Shown: positions 8,654 through 16,296 of the stretch, piece after piece
How positions within the stretch are numbered: the stretch's first letter is position 1
Layout: each line of letters starts with the position of its first letter
Assembly: GCA_017522185.1 (NCBI GenBank)
Contig: JAFWZZ010000010.1
Location: forward strand, 50,149 to 114,148
Length of the DNA: 64,000 nt
Direction: 5' to 3'
Origin: Bacillota bacterium
GTDB taxonomy: Bacteria > Bacillota > Clostridia > Peptostreptococcales > Anaerovoracaceae
Made by a program: the position numbers and the translations under genes
Notes under the pieces: generated by a model
Databases searched by the model: none
Told to the model about the DNA's origin: nothing
Seen by the model: only the letters and a program-made list of their open reading frames with translations

Positions 8654-9565
8654 ATGAAGGTAATCGTTTTAGATGCATATTCTATCAATCCGGGAGACCT
8701 GACATGGGAGCCTGTAGAGCAGCTTTGTGAGCTCACAACTTACAACCGTACTTCTAACGACCAGGTTGCAGAACGCATGCAGGACTGCGATGGCATCTTT
8801 GTCAGCAAAGTCTCTATCACCCGGGAAATCATGGAGAAATGTCCGAAACTGAAGTTCATCGGTGCTACAGCGACAGGTTACGATAACATCGATGTGACAG
8901 CGGCAAAAGAGCTTGGCATCGCCGTTTGCAACGTACCGGCCTATTCTACAGAAGCCGTGGCACAGCACGCCTTTGCACTGATTCTGGAACTGGCAAATCA
9001 GGTCGGCAGCTATAACGCCGCCGTACAGGATGGAGCATGGTATCGCAGCAAGGACTTTACTTTCATCAACGAGTCCCTGACCCTGCTGGACGGCAAGTCC
9101 TTAGGTATCATCGGCTACGGTAACATTGGCAAACGTGTAGCCCGCATCGGCGAAGCCTTCGGCATGAAAATCAACGTATACAGCCAGGATCCGGTTGCGG
9201 CACAGAAGTCCGATTATCTGACCCTGCACTGCCCTGCTACCGCTGAGAACCGGGGCTTCATCAACAAAGAATTCATCGCCGGCATGAAAGACGGTGCCAT
9301 TCTGATCAATACTGCCAGAGGGGCTTTGGTCAACGAGGAAGACCTGGCAGAAGCCCTGAAGTCCGGCAAACTGGCAGCCGCAGGAGTAGACGTTCTGTCC
9401 TGTGAACCGCCAAAAGATCCACATCCGCTCATCGGTCTCGCAAACTGCATCCTGACACCGCACAACGCCTGGATGCCAAGAGAAACCAGAGCCAAGGTCG
9501 TAGACATCTGTGCACAGAACCTGGCCAGCTTCTTAGACGGCGGCCGTCACAACCGTATCGTATAA
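8654..9565 (+). CDS. D-2-hydroxyacid dehydrogenase (glycerate dehydrogenase/hydroxypyruvate reductase-like)
   Basis: A 303-residue NAD(P)-dependent dehydrogenase. The catalytic triad residues are visible: Arg in INTARGALVNEEDL, Glu in GVDVLSCEPP and His in LTPHNAWMP. The Rossmann motif is GIIGYGNIGKRVARI. Between that motif and SDYLTLHCPA the usual linker (a helix plus LDELLAQSD-like segment) is about 14 residues shorter than in the serA-like protein at 3033, a local deletion in the cofactor domain. No ACT domain is present. An AGAGGAG ribosome site precedes the ATG. It is a single-gene unit with its own terminator. The class is secure; the substrate (hydroxypyruvate or glycerate) is inferred. 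Confidence 0.88.
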   Translation: MKVIVLDAYSINPGDLTWEPVEQLCELTTYNRTSNDQVAERMQDCDGIFVSKVSITREIMEKCPKLKFIGATATGYDNIDVTAAKELGIAVCNVPAYSTEAVAQHAFALILELANQVGSYNAAVQDGAWYRSKDFTFINESLTLLDGKSLGIIGYGNIGKRVARIGEAFGMKINVYSQDPVAAQKSDYLTLHCPATAENRGFINKEFIAGMKDGAILINTARGALVNEEDLAEALKSGKLAAAGVDVLSCEPPKDPHPLIGLANCILTPHNAWMPRETRAKVVDICAQNLASFLDGGRHNRIV

Positions 9566-9578
9566 ACGCAATAAAACA

Positions 9579-9610
9579 GGGAGCCTTTCCATTTGGAAAA
9601 GGCTCCCTTT
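9579..9610. terminator. Intrinsic terminator after the hydroxyacid dehydrogenase
   Basis: GGGAGCCTTTCC (9579-9590) pairs with GGAAAAGGCTCCC (9595-9607) with one bulged A, then TTT. It lies between converging genes and could work for both, with an A-rich left flank. Confidence 0.8.
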
Positions 9611-9623
9611 GTCGTCTGTGAAA

Positions 9624-10595
9624 TTATATAAATAAGAACGCAGCATACGCCATCACAATGCACGCCGGGCAAATGAACTGGGTCTTTTTGTTTCTGAATC
9701 TGAGCATGATGTAGAAAGCAATGGCTGCCACAATACCGCATCCCAGCAGTTTCACCACTTCTGCGCCTGGAGTCATATAAATCTGTCTGTTAATCGCAAC
9801 AAAGTCTGCAGCAACCAGAATCAGGAAGTTGAACAGGTTGCTTCCCACGATATTACCTACCGCGATGTTGTAGTTCTTCAGTTTGAACAGTCTCAGGGAC
9901 GTGGTCAGTTCCGGAACGGATGTTGCAACGCCCAGAAGGATTGCCCCTGCCCAGGTTTTGGTCAGTTCAATTTTAACGGAAATTTCGTTTGTCAGTACCG
10001 TTAACAGAATACTCGCAATCACCAGTGCAATGGCGGTAATTGCAAATTTAGGGAGAATCTTGTCCGGACGATGCTTCCCTTCTGCCATTTTCCGTGCCTG
10101 ATACTGGATCATTTCATCATCTGCCTCCACATCTTCGGCAACAGCCAGATACTTGGCTCCCAGCAGATATACGATAACCATAAGAACAGACGTGATGTTG
10201 ATATGCAGAATGTTGAAATTAATGATATTCGCATAGTTCAGCACCAGCAGCAGATACATCGTGAATACGATTAGCACCACGTGTCTGTAACTCTTGGAAA
10301 TCCTGCCCTTCGTAAAGCGCTTGAAGTAAGCCAGAATGATGACCGCCAACGCAGTAAAATTAAACAGGTCGCTTCCAAGAACATTACCTACACAAAGTTC
10401 CGGATGACCTAACAACATGGTTGCAGATACGCTGGTAAACAGTTCCGGCAGGGAGGTAACCCCGGATAACAGGATCCCGCCGAGGAATGCGCCGGACAGC
10501 TTGGTGTTTCTGTCTAAGCTGTCTACGTAGTCAGATATTTTAATGGATAATACGACAACGATGGCTGCCATAATCAAGTAAGCTAAATAAATCAC
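9624..10595 (-). CDS. CaCA-family sodium/calcium exchanger-like antiporter
   Basis: A 323-residue integral membrane antiporter with the duplicated architecture of the CaCA family. Each half carries one alpha repeat: the first has LLSGVTSLPELFTSVSAT and GNVLGSDLFN, the second has LLGVATSVPELTTSLRLF and GNIVGSNLFN. A cytoplasmic loop lies between the halves (about residues 165-190, including DVEADDEMIQYQARKMAEG). It should exchange Ca2+ or another divalent cation against Na+ or H+. It is divergent from a DtxR-type regulator at 10744, and an inverted repeat overlaps its promoter, so a metal-linked role is likely. The actual ion is not established. Confidence 0.9.
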   Translation of the reverse strand: MIYLAYLIMAAIVVVLSIKISDYVDSLDRNTKLSGAFLGGILLSGVTSLPELFTSVSATMLLGHPELCVGNVLGSDLFNFTALAVIILAYFKRFTKGRISKSYRHVVLIVFTMYLLLVLNYANIINFNILHINITSVLMVIVYLLGAKYLAVAEDVEADDEMIQYQARKMAEGKHRPDKILPKFAITAIALVIASILLTVLTNEISVKIELTKTWAGAILLGVATSVPELTTSLRLFKLKNYNIAVGNIVGSNLFNFLILVAADFVAINRQIYMTPGAEVVKLLGCGIVAAIAFYIMLRFRNKKTQFICPACIVMAYAAFLFI

Positions 10596-10621
10596 AATTG
10601 TAATCTCCCGTCGAATTCAAA

Positions 10622-10664
10622 TTTACCCAACATAATTCTATCATATGTCGGGTAAAGCTGTCAA
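10622..10664 (-). promoter_or_regulatory. Promoter of the cation exchanger with overlapping inverted-repeat operator
   Basis: Minus-strand -35 TTGACA (10664-10659), 18-bp spacer and -10 TAGAAT (10640-10635). An inverted repeat, TTTACCCAACAT (10622-10633) and ATGTCGGGTAAA (10645-10656), matches at 11 of 12 positions. One arm sits in the spacer and the other just downstream of the -10. Its position suits repression, plausibly by the DtxR-type protein encoded divergently. Confidence 0.7.
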
Positions 10665-10676
10665 CGAAGGGCATAC

Positions 10677-10705
10677 TTGTCAACCGGCTTTTTCTATGTT
10701 AGAAT
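10677..10705 (+). promoter_or_regulatory. Promoter of the DtxR-type regulator gene
   Basis: TTGTCA (10677-10682), a 17-bp spacer and TAGAAT (10700-10705) lie about 40 bp before the ATG. It starts 12 bp from the exchanger promoter, back to back. Confidence 0.72.
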
Positions 10706-10743
10706 GGGCGTGTTAATCTATTGTACAAAAGGGAGACAAAGAC

Positions 10744-11124
10744 ATGTTAATCAGACAATCCGCCGAAGATTATTTCGAAACCATATATATGTTGAAACAG
10801 AAAAACGGTTCCGTCCGCGCCATCGACGTGGTAAACGAACTGGGTTTTTCCAAGCCTACGGTCAGCGTAGCCATGAAGAAGTTCCGCGAAAACGGTTTTG
10901 TTACCGTTGACGAAGACGGCCACATCGAACTGACCGCTGCCGGTCTCGCCATCGCAAAGAAGACCTTTGAGAAACACAGCGTCATTTCTGAAATGCTGAT
11001 GATGCTGGGCGTACCGGAAGAAATCGCCCTGGAGGATGCCTGCCGCATGGAACATGGCCTTAGCGACGAAAGTTTCGAGGCTATGAAAAAGCATCTGGAG
11101 ATGGCTAAAAGCATGGAAAAATAG
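10744..11124 (+). CDS. DtxR/MntR-family metal-dependent transcriptional regulator (short form)
   Basis: A 126-residue DNA-binding protein. The N-terminus RQSAEDYFETIYML and the winged helix with ELGFSKPTVSVAMKKFRENGF are typical of the DtxR/MntR family. The C-terminal dimer and metal region carries ALEDACRMEHGLSDESF, where Glu, Cys and His sit at usual ligand positions. There is no SH3-like third domain, so it resembles the shorter MntR branch. The start ATG at 10744 has GGGAGAC upstream. It is divergent from the CaCA exchanger and probably regulates it in response to Mn2+, Fe2+ or another divalent ion. The metal is inferred. Confidence 0.9.
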   Translation: MLIRQSAEDYFETIYMLKQKNGSVRAIDVVNELGFSKPTVSVAMKKFRENGFVTVDEDGHIELTAAGLAIAKKTFEKHSVISEMLMMLGVPEEIALEDACRMEHGLSDESFEAMKKHLEMAKSMEK

Positions 11125-11158
11125 GATAGCATTGCCGGGTTTTACAAAAACAAAAAAT

Positions 11159-11220
11159 AAAGCCGATAACAGGGAATCTTTTATGAAAAAAAATCCCTAT
11201 TGTCGGCTTTTTCTATTTTT
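11159..11220 (+). terminator. Intrinsic terminator after the DtxR-type regulator gene
   Basis: A long stem pairs AAAGCCGATAACAGGGA (11159-11175) with TCCCTATTGTCGGCTTT (11194-11210) at 15 of 17 positions. TTTTCTATTTTT follows. Confidence 0.85.
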
Positions 11221-11248
11221 CTGTAAAGATTATGTATACTTCTAATCG

Positions 11249-11371
11249 TTATATCGATGTAGTCTTCTCGTACTGGCTGCCATAATGGTAAACGACAGCA
11301 CCCAGTCCGAAGCTGATGAGCAGAACGCCCGCCAGAAGCCCGGCCATCCATTTATGTTCCAATAAATTCAT
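11249..11371 (-). CDS. 40-residue single-span membrane peptide at the end of the ABC operon
   Basis: A small gene of 40 codons. A very strong ribosome site (GGGGGAGGAG) lies 5 bp before the ATG at 11369-11371. The peptide starts MNLLEHKWM and has one hydrophobic span, AGLLAGVLLISFGLGAVVY, then a short polar tail ending EKTTSI. It follows the ABC-2-type permease by 30 bp and is likely co-transcribed with it. Small one-span peptides often accompany transporters as accessory or assembly factors; that role here is inference. I know of no named family for it. Translation is supported by the SD, the reading frame and the typical membrane-peptide composition. Confidence 0.7.
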   Translation of the reverse strand: MNLLEHKWMAGLLAGVLLISFGLGAVVYHYGSQYEKTTSI

Positions 11372-11401
11372 CAAATCTCCTCCCCCATAAAAGCATTGCT
11401 T

Positions 11402-12205
11402 TTAGGCCGCAATATCGTAATGTCCGTTCAGGTTCTTTGATGCAACTCTCACAAGCTGACAGACGATTACACCGAAAAGTGCAAAGAGCAGCAATTCTCC
11501 CGTGAAGAGGCCTACATACTTCATCGAAATGAGTAGATAAGTCACAAACAGGATACCGCCCGCAAGCAGTGTCGCAAGGACCATTCCCAGAAATGTAACA
11601 ACTACCGTAGGCAGTTTTTTCAGAAGCGGATGCAGATAGAGCTGTGTCATCAGCACTATGACCGCAAAGAAGCATCCAATCAGAAACAGCATGGCAGGTA
11701 TCAGCATTGCCATCACAGAAGCCTGTGCAATCCCTGTGCCGTCATCGATCAGGTCACTGACCGCAGTATCCATGACACTGGGACAGGTATCGATGGCATA
11801 ACGGTAATGAGGCAGTCCCCGGTAAAACAGGCTCATGCCGGACAGGCCGCCTTCCATGCCCATCACTTCGCTATCAATATATTGTCCCCCGTTTCGCATC
11901 ATAAGAAAGGCTGGAATACTGCATATCACACTGACCCAGAATCCCGTCAGCAGAACCTTTGTGATGACCTGTGTCTTCGCGGATAACGGCAACAGATGCA
12001 TCATGACAGCATCATCACCTACCAGACTCTTCCCCATCAGTTTGTCTGCCGCCCATAGAAAGCAGAGCCATCCACCGATTGCGGCATAAGGAAGTCCTTC
12101 CAGTCCTAAGACCATCAGCAGCGCGAACCCTGCAAAAGAGACAAGTAGCGGCATCCGTATCAGCCTGTATTGCAACATGACATAATCTCTATTCATCCTT
12201 TTCAC
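11402..12205 (-). CDS. ABC-2-like permease membrane protein
   Basis: A 267-residue integral membrane protein with about six hydrophobic segments (for example LLVSFAGFALLMVLGLEGL, AMLIPAMLFLIGCFFAVIVLM, and VVVTFLGMVLATLLAGGILF). A cytoplasmic loop has VGDDAVMMHLLPLSAKTQVITK, a layout common to YtrC/D-like and ABC-2 permeases in which PLS(A/R) precedes the coupling helix. It overlaps the 3' end of the WG-repeat gene by 17 bp and belongs to the GntR-ATPase-WG-permease operon. The transported substrate is unknown; export of a drug, peptide or lipid-linked compound would fit the family. Confidence 0.8.
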   Translation of the reverse strand: MKRMNRDYVMLQYRLIRMPLLVSFAGFALLMVLGLEGLPYAAIGGWLCFLWAADKLMGKSLVGDDAVMMHLLPLSAKTQVITKVLLTGFWVSVICSIPAFLMMRNGGQYIDSEVMGMEGGLSGMSLFYRGLPHYRYAIDTCPSVMDTAVSDLIDDGTGIAQASVMAMLIPAMLFLIGCFFAVIVLMTQLYLHPLLKKLPTVVVTFLGMVLATLLAGGILFVTYLLISMKYVGLFTGELLLFALFGVIVCQLVRVASKNLNGHYDIAA

Positions 12206-13430
12206 CCCCTGTCTCTGCCTTCATCTGTCCGATGCGGAATTCCTGTTCATAGCAAACTGCGACGTGTCTGTTTTTCATAACCGTCAGGGTGTCGATTCCC
12301 TTGAAAACCGGTTCTATCAGGACATTGCCCTCTTTGTCGAGCACACCGTAATGGCAGCCATCCAGTGTAAATACGGCCAGGCCGTCGTTGAACCCTTCCG
12401 TGTTGATTCCACGAACCAGCGAATTCTTATCATAGTGGGAATCGTCCGCATACAGTTTCGGAATGTGAGCCTTTTTCTCGAAAACTATGTTAAGATTTTC
12501 GTCGATGCAGACCAGCTTGTTCCTGTAGTACAGCAGGCACAACCCCTCGTGAAACTCCGTGAACTCCAGTAGCTCGTCGTCGTATTCTGCCTTCACCTGC
12601 AGGTTTGCATCGAGGAGCTTGATTTGCCCGTTCTCTTCAGTCTGCCAGTAACGATTCTGCTTTTCAGATTCCATCCAGATTGTACCGTTTTTTACTTTTG
12701 TCAGTTTCTTAAAATCTCTGTCAAAGTACACGGTCTCGCTATCGTCCTGATCATCATATACCGCTTCATATCCGATGGCATTGGTGCTGACAAGCCAGTC
12801 TCCTTCCAGCTTCAGCAATTTTTCTCCCGTAACGATATCAAATACAACCGTGTCATTGCTTCTCTCGTAATACGGGCGTTTATAGCAAACGTCCCCCCAG
12901 AGATGTTGAAAGGTATAGTCCTCTGACTCCATCAAAATTTTGCCGTTGTAATCCATAATACCATGGATTCTGCCCCCGATTTCTCCACAGACATATTGAT
13001 CGGACCAACTGTGAATTTGTTTCATCTGGACGGTTCCCACTCTTTCTCCATAAGCGTCTACCATGATTTCTTGTCCGTCTCTCGTTGGCTCTGGACTAAG
13101 TGCAATCTTCTCAAACCAGTACTTTTGATTGTCCCATCGTTCGTCCTGTAGTCTTTGGTCAACTTCCTCAGCAGATAATGCTATTGGATTGGAAGAAAAG
13201 TAATTCTTTCCGCCGCTGGTAAAAGCCTCAAGAAGATCATATTGATGTTCATAATACGCGCGATGACCAGGCAGTATCTCCATTGAACCTGTCTTCCAGT
13301 CCAGCTTTTCCAGTTCCGCATTTCTCTGCTGCGCGTTCATCGCCGACCCTGCGGCCAGCACCCCGAAGGCAATGGTCGTCATCACCATCAAAACCGGTAG
13401 AACATATATCCAAAAATATCGTTTTTTCAT
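12189..13430 (-). CDS. Membrane-anchored WG-repeat-like extracytoplasmic protein
   Basis: A 413-residue protein with an N-terminal hydrophobic anchor (IYVLPVLMVMTTIAFGVLAAG, residues 9-29) and a long outside region. The last third carries WG-like beta repeats, clearest in FTLDGCHYGVLDKEGNVLIE near residue 375. Similar but weaker repeats occur earlier (VGTVQMKQIHSWSDQY, YNGKILMESEDYTFQHLWG). It lies between the ABC ATPase gene (11 bp gap) and the permease gene (17-bp overlap), so it is probably an accessory or sensory part of that transporter. WG-repeat proteins have no single known activity. The fold call is moderate and the function unknown. Confidence 0.72.
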   Translation of the reverse strand: MKKRYFWIYVLPVLMVMTTIAFGVLAAGSAMNAQQRNAELEKLDWKTGSMEILPGHRAYYEHQYDLLEAFTSGGKNYFSSNPIALSAEEVDQRLQDERWDNQKYWFEKIALSPEPTRDGQEIMVDAYGERVGTVQMKQIHSWSDQYVCGEIGGRIHGIMDYNGKILMESEDYTFQHLWGDVCYKRPYYERSNDTVVFDIVTGEKLLKLEGDWLVSTNAIGYEAVYDDQDDSETVYFDRDFKKLTKVKNGTIWMESEKQNRYWQTEENGQIKLLDANLQVKAEYDDELLEFTEFHEGLCLLYYRNKLVCIDENLNIVFEKKAHIPKLYADDSHYDKNSLVRGINTEGFNDGLAVFTLDGCHYGVLDKEGNVLIEPVFKGIDTLTVMKNRHVAVCYEQEFRIGQMKAETGGEKDE

Positions 13431-13441
13431 TTGTCTTCCCC

Positions 13442-14164
13442 CTAGAATACTGCCTTCATGGCCTCTTCCAGCGTCGCATCGTATTCCATGCGGATGTCAT
13501 CGCAGGAACAGTCCATAATCAGCTGTCCTTTCTTCAGTACCATCACCGAGTCAAACAATCTCTCAATCTCCGAAATCAGGTGGGTCGCCACCACGATTGT
13601 CCCTCTTGAATCAAAGTTTTCCAAAATCGCATCCAGCACGTGTTCCCTTGCCAGTGCGTCCACGCCCCCCAGTGGCTCGTCAAGCAGATAGAGTCTGGCA
13701 TCTCTCGCCATGGTAAAACTGATCTGTACCTTGTCTATCATCCCCTTTGACATTTCCGTAAACGGTGTTTTCAGGTCCAGCTCAAATTTCTCCATCAGAT
13801 GCATGAACTTCTCTTTGTTAAAATCATCAAAGAAAGTCTCGTAGATGTCCAGGATTTCCGCCGGTGTCTGCTTCAGCGAAAACGCCGGACGGTCCGGCAG
13901 ATAGGAAACCCTGGCCTTGGTCTCGGCACCCGGTCTGTACCCGTCGATCTCCACCTTGCCTTCGTAATCAGTGTAAAGGCCTGCCAAAACCTTCAGAAGG
14001 GTCGTCTTGCCGCTGCCGTTGGGGCCCAAAAGACCGATGATTCTGCCCTCCGGAATCTCCAGACTCACATGATCCAGTGCCGTCACCAGCTCAAAACGCT
14101 TTGTCAGATTGTCTATCTTTGCGATGGGCGGGTTCTCTACCAGCTCCAGTTTTCTTTCAAACAT
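13442..14164 (-). CDS. ABC transporter ATP-binding protein (YtrB-like)
   Basis: A 240-residue ATPase. Walker A is GLLGPNGSGKTTLLKVLAG, the Q-loop region is RVSYLPDRPAFSL, the signature is the degenerate MSKGMIDKVQ (as in GntR-linked YtrB-type ATPases rather than LSGGQ), Walker B is YLLDEPLGGVD and the switch histidine is in VVATHLISEIERLFD. It powers the permease encoded downstream. It begins 13 bp after the GntR regulator gene. Such operons respond to cell-wall antibiotics in Bacillus, but no inducer can be read from this sequence. Confidence 0.93.
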   Translation of the reverse strand: MFERKLELVENPPIAKIDNLTKRFELVTALDHVSLEIPEGRIIGLLGPNGSGKTTLLKVLAGLYTDYEGKVEIDGYRPGAETKARVSYLPDRPAFSLKQTPAEILDIYETFFDDFNKEKFMHLMEKFELDLKTPFTEMSKGMIDKVQISFTMARDARLYLLDEPLGGVDALAREHVLDAILENFDSRGTIVVATHLISEIERLFDSVMVLKKGQLIMDCSCDDIRMEYDATLEEAMKAVF

Positions 14165-14177
14165 GATATAGCCCCCT

Positions 14178-14564
14178 TTATACGATCTCTAAAAATCCCT
14201 CTTCTTCTGTATCCATCTGGCGAAAAAAGTCTTCCACCTGACCCTTCGTAAAGCCTAACGCTTTCATCTGATAGAAGAATTCCTTCACAACCGCTTCACC
14301 GGCTTCCTTTCTCGCCTGTTCGATCAGACCGGTATCCTTTGTTACGAATCTTCCGCTGGTCCGCTCTGTATTCAGCAGGCCTTCCCGTTCCAGCTCAGCA
14401 AGGGCCCGCTGCATGGTGTTGGGATTTACCCCGAATTCTTCAGCCAGTTCTCTCACCGGTGCCATTTTCTGACCCGGCTGCAGCTCTCCGGAAACGATGG
14501 CCGCGCGGATCTTGTCCATGATCTGCATATAGATCGGCTGGTTTTGGTTTAATGTCTTGTCCAT
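14178..14564 (-). CDS. GntR-family regulator, YtrA subfamily
   Basis: A 128-residue repressor with an N-terminal winged helix-turn-helix (QPIYMQIMDKIRAAIVSGEL, then the recognition region FGVNPNTMQRALAELEREGL) and a short helical C-terminal dimer tail of about 50 residues, as in YtrA. It is the first gene of the operon that also holds the ABC ATPase, WG protein, permease and small peptide. A perfect inverted repeat overlaps its own promoter, so autorepression is likely. The ligand is unknown. Confidence 0.93.
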   Translation of the reverse strand: MDKTLNQNQPIYMQIMDKIRAAIVSGELQPGQKMAPVRELAEEFGVNPNTMQRALAELEREGLLNTERTSGRFVTKDTGLIEQARKEAGEAVVKEFFYQMKALGFTKGQVEDFFRQMDTEEEGFLEIV

Positions 14565-14583
14565 TGTACTTCCCCCTTTGTTC

Positions 14584-14631
14584 GTGTTATTGTATTAACC
14601 AAATAATACAATAACACATTTCATTTGTCAA
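14584..14631 (-). promoter_or_regulatory. ytrA-like operon promoter with perfect 14-bp palindromic operator
   Basis: Minus-strand -35 TTGACA (14631-14626), 17-bp spacer and -10 TATTAT (14608-14603). A perfect inverted repeat, GTGTTATTGTATTA (14584-14597) and TAATACAATAACAC (14604-14617) around ACCAAA, covers the -10 and the start region. This is the expected site for the GntR protein encoded next. Confidence 0.85.
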
Positions 14632-14632
14632 C

Positions 14633-14673
14633 AGAAAAAAAGAGAGCCGTGAAACGTTACTTTCACAACTCTC
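14633..14673 (-). terminator. Intrinsic terminator of the ferredoxin-mrp operon
   Basis: GAGAG..GTGAAA (14642-14653) pairs with TTTCAC..CTCTC (14661-14673), followed on the minus strand by a T-run opposite 14634-14640. It abuts the -35 of the next promoter. Confidence 0.8.
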
Positions 14674-14688
14674 CCATATTCTCAAATC

Positions 14689-15525
14689 TTATGCCTGCAG
14701 CAGATCTTCCAGATAACCTACCATCTGAGCCATTTCTGCACATGGCAGTGTTTCTACTGCACCCTTGTCGCATGCACTTGCTACGGCGCTGTCCATTGGT
14801 AACTTATTTACGCTCATGATGCCGTATCTTGCTGCGATTTCGTCGATGTGACTTTCGCCAAAGATTTTGTGTTCTTCTTCGCAGTGTGGACACTTGAAGT
14901 AGGACATGTTTTCAACAATACCCAGTACAGGTACGTCCATTAAATCTGCCATCTTCACAGCCTTTTCCACGATCATGGAAACCAGTTCCTGTGGAGATGT
15001 TACGATGATGATGCCGTCTACAGGCAGGCTCTGGTATACAGTCAGGGCCACGTCTCCTGTTCCAGGAGGCATGTCTACGAACATCACGTCGATGTCGCCC
15101 CAGCATACATCGCTCCAGAACTGTTCTACAACGCCGCCGACAACAGGACCTCTCCATACAACAGGGTCTGTGTCGTTTTCTAATAACAGGTTGATGGACA
15201 TCACCTTGATACCCAGCATGGTTTCAACCGGCATGATCATTTCGCCGTTACCCATTGCCTTTTCAGTGATACCGAAAGCCTTTGGGATGGATGGACCGGT
15301 GATATCCGCGTCCAGAATCGCTACTTTCTTGCCCTGTCTTGCTGCCGCAACTGCCAGCATGGAAGTCACAGAGGACTTACCTACGCCGCCCTTACCGCTG
15401 ACAACACCGATAACTTTCTTTACATCGGAAAACTGATTCATAGGCGCCTTCTGGATGCCTGGGTTTTCCTGTCTTTCACTGCAGTTTGCGCTGCAGGATC
15501 CGCAATCATGATTACAATCTGCCAT
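14689..15525 (-). CDS. Mrp/NBP35-family iron-sulfur cluster carrier ATPase
   Basis: A 278-residue P-loop ATPase that carries and delivers [4Fe-4S] clusters to target enzymes. The deviant Walker A is GVVSGKGGVGKSSVTSMLA, with the Mrp motif VDMPPGTGDVALTV further on. A pair of cysteines in FKCPHCEEEH can hold the bridging cluster. The N-terminus has an extra Cys cluster (CNHDCGSCSANC), seen in NBP35-like versions and able to bind a second cluster. It follows a two-cluster ferredoxin gene by 37 bp, which fits a small Fe-S module. Confidence 0.93.
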   Translation of the reverse strand: MADCNHDCGSCSANCSERQENPGIQKAPMNQFSDVKKVIGVVSGKGGVGKSSVTSMLAVAAARQGKKVAILDADITGPSIPKAFGITEKAMGNGEMIMPVETMLGIKVMSINLLLENDTDPVVWRGPVVGGVVEQFWSDVCWGDIDVMFVDMPPGTGDVALTVYQSLPVDGIIIVTSPQELVSMIVEKAVKMADLMDVPVLGIVENMSYFKCPHCEEEHKIFGESHIDEIAARYGIMSVNKLPMDSAVASACDKGAVETLPCAEMAQMVGYLEDLLQA

Positions 15526-15562
15526 AATTCTCTTCTCCTTCTATTCTTAGCTTTTGCTTATT

Positions 15563-16024
15563 TTACATTGATTCCGCGTCTGCATAGTACTGGCAGGACA
15601 CACATTCCGGTCTCTTCGGTTTTTCCGGATCACAGTGCAGCGGATAGATCTGCAGCCTGTCACTCAGACGGTCTCCCATCAAAGACTTCAGCGCCGCAAT
15701 CTGGCACAAAGTTCCCACGAAAGGTGTCACCTCGCCGGCCTTTACCTTACGCTTCACAGCCCTGTAAACTGCCGCCATATCGCGCTGTCCATATTCATCC
15801 TGATATTCATAATACTGCTCGAATTCCGGCAGAGATACCGGATTAAACTGCGGGCAATACAGCAGACAGCTGTTACATTTGCTGCAGCCGTCCTCGTTGA
15901 CAACCGGATATTTGATACCGTTTGCGTCTGCTTCCATCTTGACACAGACATATTTACAGCCTACAACGCAGGCCTCACAACCATTACAATTCTTGACTCT
16001 TTCTGTTAACTGCATGAGTTTCAC
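15563..16024 (-). CDS. Small 4Fe-4S ferredoxin-like protein (FrhB/coenzyme F420 hydrogenase beta-like)
   Basis: A 153-residue protein that starts with a 2x[4Fe-4S] domain: CNGCEACVVGCKYVC (residues 13-27) and CSKCNSCLLYCP (47-58). The remainder has TPFVGTLCQIAALKSLMG and a C-terminal CDPEKPKRPECVSCQYY. The phrase FVGTLCQIAAL resembles the FrhB/FdhB-type segment FxGTPCQIxAL, so it may be a shortened relative of those flavoprotein subunits. It is the first gene of the operon with Mrp. It probably transfers electrons or supplies clusters; the partner is unknown. Confidence 0.8.
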   Translation of the reverse strand: MKLMQLTERVKNCNGCEACVVGCKYVCVKMEADANGIKYPVVNEDGCSKCNSCLLYCPQFNPVSLPEFEQYYEYQDEYGQRDMAAVYRAVKRKVKAGEVTPFVGTLCQIAALKSLMGDRLSDRLQIYPLHCDPEKPKRPECVSCQYYADAESM

Positions 16025-16048
16025 TCCTTTTCTTCATACGAAGAATAT

Positions 16049-16057
16049 TATATCAAA
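16049..16057 (-). promoter_or_regulatory. Extended -10 promoter of the ferredoxin-mrp operon
   Basis: The minus strand reads TGATATAAT (16057-16049), a TGn-extended perfect -10, 25 bp before the ATG. A poor -35 fits the extended type. Confidence 0.55.
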
Positions 16058-16230
16058 TCTATACCCAAAAAGGAAGATGATAAAAACGCCATCAAAAATT
16101 TTCAGAAAATTCAAAAAAGGTGTTGCTTTTTGCAGACTTGTGTATTATTATTAACGTACAAAAATCAATTGGACAATAACAGAAGAAGATTCGATTTTTA
16201 TTTGAAATTCAGAGGAAAGGAGCGAGGGTC

Positions 16231-16296
16231 ATGTTAAGACGTTGTATCAGTCCAGGCGACATCTTACCGGCAGGACCTTTTGCTTACGAAAAGTAA
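16231..16296 (+). CDS. 21-codon ORF in the orphan transcript (leader-peptide-like)
   Basis: ATG at 16231 follows AGAGGAAAGGAGCGAGG, a strong ribosome site. The product starts MLRRCISPGD, contains DILPAGPFAY and stops at TAA 16294-16296. Its length, the SD and the structured RNA just behind it resemble an attenuator leader peptide, but no controlled gene follows on this strand. The frame could also be fortuitous. Confidence 0.45.
   Translation: MLRRCISPGDILPAGPFAYEK

Noticed and set aside
13442-14164. Defective ABC ATPase because of the MSKGM signature
   Set aside because: This variant signature is normal in YtrB-like ATPases linked to GntR regulators; all other motifs are intact.
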